NCBI GenBank assembly: GCA_002372575.1
Contig: DFHC01000053.1
Coordinates: 179 to 35,064 of the forward strand
Direction: 5' to 3'
Length of the DNA: 34,886 nt
DNA from: a bacterium UBA3734
Lineage (GTDB): Bacteria > Bacteroidota > Bacteroidia > Bacteroidales > Bacteroidaceae
Part shown: piece after piece, positions 6,221 through 12,172 of the stretch
How the letters are laid out: every line of letters begins with the position of its first letter
How positions within the stretch are numbered: position 1 is the stretch's first letter
The notes under the pieces: model-generated
The model's input: the letters and a program-made list of their open reading frames with translations, nothing else
Told to the model about the DNA's origin: nothing
Database searches by the model: none
Program-made: the position numbers and the translations under genes

Positions 6221-7486
6221 TCAACCCTCCATTATTTTCGATAGTTCGGCCATCGCAGCCTGTTTCTGGTCGTCGAGTACGCGGGTGTACATTTCCGTAT
6301 AGCGCAGATTCGAGTGTCCCATCATTTCCTGCACGACGCGGATTGATAGCCCCTGCCGTGCTGCTGTGGCTGCCATATTCGTGCCAAAGGAGTGACGGGC
6401 GCAGTGGAACGTAACGTGTTTGTCTATCTCGGCCAATTGCACCCACTTCCTCAACATTTTCAGTGCCATCGTGTGCGAGGGTAGGTCAAAAACCAAATCG
6501 GACTTGCTTCGCTTCTCTGGCTCGTCGCCCATCAATCCGAGTAGCGCATCTGTGAGGGGTAGCGTCACCACGCTTTTTGCGCTGTGTCCTTTGGTCTTAT
6601 TCTGGTTGTAACTGAAAATCTTGTTTGAGAAATCGAAGTCGCCGAAAGTGAGGTCTTTCACATCGCACCACCTCATCCCTGTGTTTAAACTAAAAAGAAA
6701 AGCGTTTCGGGCCGCCGTGTTTTCGCCGTCGTAGTGGGTGGATATTAAACGCCTTATTTCGTCGGGTGAAAGCACATCTTTTACGATTGCACCCTCATCC
6801 ACCATTATACTGATAGGCTGCCCTTGCTTGTTGATACAGGGGTTTTTCACCATCACGTCGTTGGCGACTGCTGCCCTTATTACTTTCTTGAAACGCTGAT
6901 AGATACTTTTTGCGCCGTAGCCCCTGCTCGTTGCTTGCAAGTATTCCGTAAAGGCTTCAATCATTTCGCTGTCTACCTGATTCGCCTTGATTCCGTTTTC
7001 GTACATTTTGTATTCAGGCGTTTCGCTCAAAAAGGATTTGAAGCGACGGAACGCCATTTTAATAACTTTTATATCGGCCTTTGTGTATTTGTCGATATAC
7101 TGCTGAAAATAGTCGAAGAAATCGAGCGTGGTTTTCTTTCGCACCTTGTAACCATCGCCCTGCTCTTGCAATTCCTGTTCGCGCTCATATCTAATTCGCT
7201 CTGCAAGTTGCAAGGTTTCTTTGTTGTGTTGGCGGTCGATAGGTGTACGCGGTTTCTCCACCAGATACAAATTAAGGTTTTCCTTTCGTCTGATATGCTT
7301 AACTCTATATTTGGGTGTGCCTGCCATCTTTCCGCTCTCATACAAAACGGGGTCGCCGTACTCGTCTAATACAGGCTCGCTTTTCCTGCCCAGATAGTAC
7401 TCCAAATAAAGGCTGATTTGCCCATCTAATAACAATCGTTGTTCGAGTTTGGGATTTTGCTTTCTTTTTTTCTCGATTTTTGCCAT
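6221..7486 (-). CDS. int: Tyrosine integrase of the element
   Basis: A 421-residue phage-type tyrosine recombinase. It has an N-terminal arm-binding part with a basic insert, a SAM-like core-binding domain at about residues 118-215, and a catalytic domain carrying R272 (NTGMRWCDV), a lysine near 297-299, H361-x-x-R364 (HCARHSFGTN), H391 (MMGHSN) and the nucleophile Y400 (EMYTRV). All catalytic residues are intact, so it is likely active. It recombines the 17-bp core shared by attL and attR in the tRNA-Arg gene. A TAACTTTG box lies 26 bases upstream of the ATG. Confidence 0.95.
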   Translation of the reverse strand: MAKIEKKRKQNPKLEQRLLLDGQISLYLEYYLGRKSEPVLDEYGDPVLYESGKMAGTPKYRVKHIRRKENLNLYLVEKPRTPIDRQHNKETLQLAERIRYEREQELQEQGDGYKVRKKTTLDFFDYFQQYIDKYTKADIKVIKMAFRRFKSFLSETPEYKMYENGIKANQVDSEMIEAFTEYLQATSRGYGAKSIYQRFKKVIRAAVANDVMVKNPCINKQGQPISIMVDEGAIVKDVLSPDEIRRLISTHYDGENTAARNAFLFSLNTGMRWCDVKDLTFGDFDFSNKIFSYNQNKTKGHSAKSVVTLPLTDALLGLMGDEPEKRSKSDLVFDLPSHTMALKMLRKWVQLAEIDKHVTFHCARHSFGTNMAATAARQGLSIRVVQEMMGHSNLRYTEMYTRVLDDQKQAAMAELSKIMEG

Positions 7487-7511
7487 ATCAATATTTTTTG
7501 GTTTCTGGGTG

Positions 7512-7519
7512 CAAAGTTA
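7512..7519 (-). promoter_or_regulatory. -7 box of the integrase
   Basis: TAACTTTG on the minus strand is an exact -7 match 26 bases before the integrase ATG. It is next to the GTAC repeats at 7537-7559, so proteins bound there could autoregulate int. Confidence 0.65.
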
Positions 7520-7536
7520 CAAAATAAAAATTAAAA

Positions 7537-7559
7537 GCGTACTAAAAAATGTACTAAAA
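7537..7559. repeat. Right-end GTAC repeats, putative integrase arm sites
   Basis: GCGTACTAAAA (7537-7547) and ATGTACTAAAA (7549-7559) are two direct copies 12 bases apart. The same motif occurs at the left end (230-270). Confidence 0.5.
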
Positions 7560-7587
7560 AACACAAAATATAAAGTCAAATGAAATT

Positions 7588-7620
7588 AAAAGAAAAACAG
7601 GTGTTTTTTAGAACACCTGT
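7588..7620 (-). terminator. Terminator downstream of tRNA-Arg, carried by the element
   Basis: A perfect 9-bp stem, ACAGGTGTT/AACACCTGT (7597-7605 and 7612-7620), is followed on the minus strand by a T-rich tail. The element seems to supply a new 3' end for the tRNA transcript and to insulate its integrase from it. Confidence 0.75.
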
Positions 7621-7679
7621 AAATAAAGGGTTTTGTGTCTTTTGTTGTTCTTTTGTTTTCCTTTGTTTTCTTGCTCTGG

Positions 7680-7696
7680 GTACTCCCTCCGAGAAT
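7680..7696. repeat. attR: right 17-bp copy inside tRNA-Arg
   Basis: The sequence is identical to 153-169 and covers the discriminator, acceptor 3' strand and part of the T-arm of tRNA-Arg. Integration therefore kept the tRNA intact. Confidence 0.88.
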
Positions 7697-7752
7697 CGAA
7701 CTCGGATCTAATCTTTAGGAGAGACTTGTTCTATCCATTGAACTAAGGGAGC
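7681..7752 (-). tRNA. tRNA-Arg (anticodon CCU)
   Basis: The reverse complement folds into a cloverleaf: acceptor GCTCCCT/AGGGAGT with one terminal G-U, D-stem GTTC/GAAC, anticodon stem AGTCT/AGATT with loop CTCCTAA (anticodon CCT in DNA), a 4-base variable loop, and T-stem CCGAG/CTCGG with loop TTCGATT. CCA is not fully encoded. It reads rare AGG codons. Its 3' end is the integration target of the element to the left, and a TAACTTTG box lies 45 bases upstream. Confidence 0.95.
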
Positions 7753-7796
7753 CCTTTTCGGTCGTTTTTGCCATTCAGGCAGCATGATTTGGGCTG

Positions 7797-7804
7797 CAAA
7801 GTTA
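7797..7804 (-). promoter_or_regulatory. -7 box of tRNA-Arg
   Basis: TAACTTTG on the minus strand lies 45 bases upstream of the tRNA 5' end, in the gap between the protease stop and the tRNA. Confidence 0.6.
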
Positions 7805-7825
7805 CGAATAAATTCGCAATCGGCC

Positions 7826-10363
7826 TTACGGAACCACGATTTTTTTGCCGCCCACGATGTTTATGCCCTTCTTGAACGATGTGAGTTTCTGGCCCTGCAG
7901 GTTGTAGATCACTCCAGACTCCAGGCCATTGGCTTCGACCTCATTGATGCCTGTGGGAACCCACGATGTGTCTTCTATGGGCGACTGCAGAAGGTAAATC
8001 TCTTCGATAATCGTGCTGCCAGAGGGGTGAGTGCCGTAGATGCCCACAATGTCGTAGCGCTTGTCGCTGATGTTGGAGGGCAGGGAGAGTCCTTTCACAC
8101 CAAACACGTTGTAGAGGCGGGCACGCTGGTTGCCGTCGTTGTCAACAATAAAGACATTGCTTGCACGAACCAGCTCCACCGTCTTCACCTTGACGAGGTC
8201 GGCGTAATAGGCTTCAGAGAGTTCGGTGGCCGACAGCTGGCGCGGCTCTACCTGTGCACCGTCGGTAATGGTTAGCGCAAGGTTCGTACTTGTCAAAACG
8301 AGGTGCGGCATGTCATTGACGTGCGTCAGTTTTCCCACCAATTTTCCGCTGATTATGTCGTTTTGCTTCATAGAGATGTCCTTTGTCTTTTCTAAGATGA
8401 TGGCTCCCGTGTTGTCACGTAGATAGACGTTGTTGTTGTGAACGTAGAGCACCTGTGCGTCGCTGAGGTTCAGAATCGACTCTTCGTTCTCATCAAAGGT
8501 CTTGAATTCGGCGATTTCGTCGGTTTCGGGCAGTTTGACCACCTTGACGTGGCAGGTGGCAGAGAGTCCGGTGTTGCTGCTCACGGTAATGTCGGTTTCG
8601 CCTGTGGAAATGGCTTCAACCACGCCTTCCTGGTCCACCTTCGCAATGTTTTCGTCGGCAGAACTCCACGTGAGCGTGTAGCTTGCGTATTCGGGCACGG
8701 GGGTAACCGTGACTTGTCCCTTCACACCGACACCCAGCTGGAGATTTTCATCGACGAGCAATTCTCTCAGCACATAGGTGTCTTCGATGTCGAAAGTGAT
8801 GACCCCGTTGGTCTCTTTGATGTTGAGCAGGCCAAATTTTGTTTCCTTTCCAGCCCAGGTTTTCAGGTTGGCGGGCGTGGTGACGTTGTTGAGCGTGGTG
8901 ACTCTTCCCGTGCCGGGGAAGGGGTCGGCGGCGGCAGATACTCCCGTTCCGCGTGCGCGTACCAATTCATAGTAATTGTGCTTCGGATTGGTGTTTAGCT
9001 GATTGTTGGACCACACGGTCGTGTTGGTGGAATCGACGCGGAACACGAGCAGTCCGTGTCCGGGAAGATAGGCATCCCAGCGCTCTTTTTGGCGGTTTTC
9101 AAGGATGAAATATTCCTTTTTGACGGGCGTATTGATACGGAAGCCAGCATTGCTCGTATTGACCTTTTCGAGCGTGTAGCTGCCGCCCTCTTCGATGACC
9201 TGCGGCGTAGCAAATCCCACCATGTAGCGTTCGAAGAGCGAGTAGCCGCAGGGTGTGTGCGTGTCGTTGAGGTAGCAGCCCGCCGCCATCAGCGTCCAGT
9301 CGCCCGGGTCGTTGCTCTGTCCGCCGCCTTCGGCATAGTCGGTGTCGTAGAAGTCGGGCAGGCCGAGCACGTGGCTGAATTCGTGGCAGATGGTGCCGAT
9401 GCCGCCAATGATGCTCCTCGTCTGCGGGCCTTGAAGCTCGGTGGAGCAGGCATAGCGTCCCAGTCGCTTTCCATCTTTATTCACATAGTACAGATAGCCA
9501 TTGATGGACTGATAGATGTAGTAGGCATGCGGCCAAAGCAGGTCGCCATTGTTCCCATTGTACGACGAGGGATGGCCGGCAAATACGAAGTAAATCATAT
9601 CGACCACACCGTCGTTGTCGCCGTCGTAGTTGGCGAAGTTCACGTCTTTGTCGATGAGGTTGATGACGTCGTAGGTCAGCTGCGTGGCGTTCTTTCGCGC
9701 ATAATATTGGCTTCTATCGACCGTCACGGGGCCGACGACGTCGAATTGCGGTACGAAGACACCCATCGAGTTGTCGCGGAAATAGTCGACCACCGAACCC
9801 GTACAGTTCACCCTCGCATTGTAGTAATTGACGTAGCCCGTATAGTTTTCCTTTGAAATCATATCGGTGATGATGTCTTTGTAGCGTTCTTGCTTGAACT
9901 TGCAATCATTGTATTCTACAAGGACGACCAGTCCGCGGAACTTCGTGTAGTCGTATTTCGGGGCCCGGCGCACTTCGGAGGCCTGACGGCGGAGGCCATA
10001 CTCGCGCTGTTTTTTCGCCGCCATCGCCGGTGTCATCTTCGGTTGCAGGAATTTCCTCGTGCGGCGCAGAAAACTCTGCTCCTCGCCTTGGCGCTGTGCC
10101 TCGTCGTGGGCAATCTGAGTTGTCGGCACCAACTCACCGTCGGCAGCCTGCTGGGCATAGACGTAGTAGCCCTCTTCGTTTTTCACAACCGTAAACCCGT
10201 CTTCGGTGACGTTGAAGCTCATGAACTCATCGCCCACGAGTCGGATTGTAAGGTAGGTGCCGTCTGGCTGCTTCACTTTCACGGGATTACCCTCTGCAGG
10301 CACGGCCTGAAGCTGTGGCAAAAACATGGCCACTGCCATTAAGATCATAAAAAGTCGTTTCAT
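7826..10363 (-). CDS. Secreted M6-family metalloprotease with BIG2 domain and sorting-like tail
   Basis: An 845-residue secreted zinc protease. The ATG at 10363 gives a clean signal peptide (MKRLFMILMAVAMFLPQLQA), while the longer frame to 10432 would disrupt it. The M6 catalytic motif HEFSHVLGLPDFYD lies near residue 327, preceded by an Asp-rich DGDNDGVVDMIYF metal-binding-like stretch. A bacterial Ig-like BIG2 region follows at about 545-610, then an OB-like DUF6359-type region. The end, GVIYNLQGQKL then GINIVGGKK, resembles the C-terminal sorting segments of Prevotella secreted proteins. It probably degrades host or dietary proteins at the surface. Confidence 0.88.
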   Translation of the reverse strand: MKRLFMILMAVAMFLPQLQAVPAEGNPVKVKQPDGTYLTIRLVGDEFMSFNVTEDGFTVVKNEEGYYVYAQQAADGELVPTTQIAHDEAQRQGEEQSFLRRTRKFLQPKMTPAMAAKKQREYGLRRQASEVRRAPKYDYTKFRGLVVLVEYNDCKFKQERYKDIITDMISKENYTGYVNYYNARVNCTGSVVDYFRDNSMGVFVPQFDVVGPVTVDRSQYYARKNATQLTYDVINLIDKDVNFANYDGDNDGVVDMIYFVFAGHPSSYNGNNGDLLWPHAYYIYQSINGYLYYVNKDGKRLGRYACSTELQGPQTRSIIGGIGTICHEFSHVLGLPDFYDTDYAEGGGQSNDPGDWTLMAAGCYLNDTHTPCGYSLFERYMVGFATPQVIEEGGSYTLEKVNTSNAGFRINTPVKKEYFILENRQKERWDAYLPGHGLLVFRVDSTNTTVWSNNQLNTNPKHNYYELVRARGTGVSAAADPFPGTGRVTTLNNVTTPANLKTWAGKETKFGLLNIKETNGVITFDIEDTYVLRELLVDENLQLGVGVKGQVTVTPVPEYASYTLTWSSADENIAKVDQEGVVEAISTGETDITVSSNTGLSATCHVKVVKLPETDEIAEFKTFDENEESILNLSDAQVLYVHNNNVYLRDNTGAIILEKTKDISMKQNDIISGKLVGKLTHVNDMPHLVLTSTNLALTITDGAQVEPRQLSATELSEAYYADLVKVKTVELVRASNVFIVDNDGNQRARLYNVFGVKGLSLPSNISDKRYDIVGIYGTHPSGSTIIEEIYLLQSPIEDTSWVPTGINEVEANGLESGVIYNLQGQKLTSFKKGINIVGGKKIVVP

Positions 10364-10401
10364 CGTCGTTGTTAGTAGTAATAGTTTGAAAAATATGGCC
10401 A

Positions 10402-10409
10402 CAAAGTTA
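10402..10409 (-). promoter_or_regulatory. -7 box of the M6 protease gene
   Basis: TAACTTTG on the minus strand is 39 bases upstream of the protease ATG. Confidence 0.65.
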
Positions 10410-10449
10410 CATATTATTATTGAAATGCGCAAAATGTTTTAAAATTTAT

Positions 10450-10480
10450 TTTGTTCTGCGCTCGATTTTTTGTAACTTTG
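10450..10480 (+). promoter_or_regulatory. Promoter of the OmpP1/FadL-type gene
   Basis: TTTG ending at 10453 is followed by a 19-base spacer and TAACTTTG (10473-10480). This is the canonical Bacteroidetes -33/-7 pair, 31 bases before the ATG. Confidence 0.75.
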
Positions 10481-10510
10481 CAGCCTGTTTTTCAAATTAT
10501 AATTTTCAAA

Positions 10511-12166
10511 ATGAACAAATTGAAACTGGCTGTCATAGCCATCGTTCTTTCTTCAAACGCCGCTTTTGCTGGCGGCATTCTCACCAACACCAACCAAAGT
10601 GTAAGTTTCTTACGTAACCCCGCGCGCGATGCTGCCATCGGCCTCGACGGCGTGTATTCCAACCCCGCAGGCGTGGCTTTTTTGCCCGACGGATTGCACA
10701 TCGGGTTCAACTGGCAATACGCCCGTCAGACGCGCACTGTGACTACGCAGAACGAGCTGCTGAAGCTCGGCGTCAGGAACAACGGGCTCGACACGAAGGA
10801 ATACAAGGGCATTGCCAATGCGCCGTTTATTCCCTCGTTGCAGGCGGCCTACAACAAGAACAAGTGGTCGTTTCAGTTTAATTTTTCGGTGCCCGGAGGT
10901 GGCGGAAAATGCGAGTTCGACCAAGGATTAGGCTCTTTCGAGACTGTTGTTGGAGCCATTGCCAGCCGACTCATCGGAGTTTCCACGGCGCTGAACTCGC
11001 AAATCAACGCACTGGGAGCCAGCGTGCCCACGGTGACGGGCTATAGCGTCGATGGTTACATGAAGGGGAAGCAGTATTATTTCGGATTCCAGATTGGTGC
11101 CGCCAGGAAAATCACTGAAAACCTGTCGGTATATGGCGGTTTGCGTCTGCTTTACGGTACGGCCTCGTATGAAGCTCGTCTGAACAACATCCGCGTGATG
11201 AACGGTCAGGACGGGATGACGTTGCCCGACTATTTCTTAGGTGTCAATAACGGCCTCGACAACGCGGGAAAAACCATCACCGCAAATGTTCAAAAGGTGA
11301 ACGATGGCATCAACCAATATGTGGAAGCATTCATGGCTCAGGGATTGACACGGGAACAGGCCATGCAAGAGGCCATGCAGCGCCCTGAGGTTCAGACACT
11401 TGTGCAGCAAGGACAACAGCTGCAAGCTGCTGGCGCACAGTTGCAGGCCACGGGCGAGCAGCTCGCCGCCAGTGCCGAAACCCTCGCTCCCTATGCCAAC
11501 GGCATGAACCTGATGTCGGACCAGACAGGCTGGGGAATTGCTCCCATCATTGGTATCGACTTTAAGACGGGCAACTTCAACTTCGCTGCGAAATACGAAT
11601 TCAAGACGCGTATGCGCATGAAGAACAAGTCTGACCTGTTGCATCCCACCGTCATCGCCGCCACGAACAAATACGTCAATGGCACGAGCGTTCCCGAGGA
11701 TTCGCCCGCACAGCTGGCTCTCGGTGCGCAATGGGAAATGACGCCCGGCGTGCGACTGAACCTGGGCTACCACCACTTCTTCGACACCGATGCCCACTGG
11801 TATGAGCACAGCGAGAAGCTGCTCGACGGTGGCACAAACGAATATCTGGCCGGTGCCGAATGGGATGCCACGAAGCAGCTGCAGGTGAGTGGCGGTGTGC
11901 AATTCACGCGCTACGGACTCACCGACCAGTATATGAACGATATGTCGTTCGTGGTGAACTCGTGGACTTTCGGCCTTGGTGTGGGCTATCAGGTCAGCAA
12001 CAAGGTGAAGCTCAACGCGGCCTATTTCCAGACCAACTACGAAGACTACAACATGAATACGCCCGAGCAGACCATGAGCAGCCTCGGACTGACGATTCCC
12101 GCGGGAAAGAATTCCTTCACGCGTACCAACCGTGTGCTGGGCTTGGGTGTGGAGCTGACGTTGTAG
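10511..12166 (+). CDS. OmpP1/FadL-type outer-membrane transporter
   Basis: A 551-residue outer-membrane beta-barrel. The signal peptide MNKLKLAVIAIVLSSNAAFA is followed by GGILTNTNQSVSFLRNPARD and DGVYSNPAGVAFLPDG, the NPA motif region typical of FadL/TodX proteins that move hydrophobic compounds across the outer membrane. The C-terminal half is barrel strands ending in LGLGVELTL. An unusual Gln/Ala-rich helical segment lies at about residues 265-335 (EQAMQEAMQ, then QQLQAAGAQLQATGEQLAAS), likely coiled-coil and not part of the usual barrel. The ATG at 10511 is chosen over the upstream open frame because of the signal peptide and promoter. Confidence 0.88.
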   Translation: MNKLKLAVIAIVLSSNAAFAGGILTNTNQSVSFLRNPARDAAIGLDGVYSNPAGVAFLPDGLHIGFNWQYARQTRTVTTQNELLKLGVRNNGLDTKEYKGIANAPFIPSLQAAYNKNKWSFQFNFSVPGGGGKCEFDQGLGSFETVVGAIASRLIGVSTALNSQINALGASVPTVTGYSVDGYMKGKQYYFGFQIGAARKITENLSVYGGLRLLYGTASYEARLNNIRVMNGQDGMTLPDYFLGVNNGLDNAGKTITANVQKVNDGINQYVEAFMAQGLTREQAMQEAMQRPEVQTLVQQGQQLQAAGAQLQATGEQLAASAETLAPYANGMNLMSDQTGWGIAPIIGIDFKTGNFNFAAKYEFKTRMRMKNKSDLLHPTVIAATNKYVNGTSVPEDSPAQLALGAQWEMTPGVRLNLGYHHFFDTDAHWYEHSEKLLDGGTNEYLAGAEWDATKQLQVSGGVQFTRYGLTDQYMNDMSFVVNSWTFGLGVGYQVSNKVKLNAAYFQTNYEDYNMNTPEQTMSSLGLTIPAGKNSFTRTNRVLGLGVELTL

Positions 12167-12172
12167 GAAACG

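Larger units (their letters stand above)
153..7696 (-). mobile_element. Integrated satellite-like element in tRNA-Arg (about 7.5 kb)
   Basis: The boundaries are a perfect 17-bp direct repeat, GTACTCCCTCCGAGAAT, at 153-169 and 7680-7696. The right copy is the 3' end of an intact tRNA-Arg gene and the tyrosine integrase is the gene next to it, the usual arrangement for tRNA-targeting elements. All genes lie on the minus strand: integrase, excisionase-like HTH, DUF6291-like, DnaB-type helicase, RusA-type resolvase, a tail-like protein, a TerS-like protein, small unknowns and a toxin-antitoxin pair. There is no capsid, portal, large terminase, lysis, relaxase or Tra gene. The content suggests a phage satellite that would need a helper; a decayed prophage is the alternative. 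Confidence 0.85.

Noticed and set aside
153..7696. Complete prophage or integrative conjugative element
   Set aside because: There is no capsid, portal, large terminase, lysis, relaxase or transfer gene in the interval.
9056..9856. 266-codon plus-strand frame opposite the M6 protease
   Set aside because: It is antisense to clear protease coding sequence, lacks any family motif, and its composition mirrors codon bias of the real gene.
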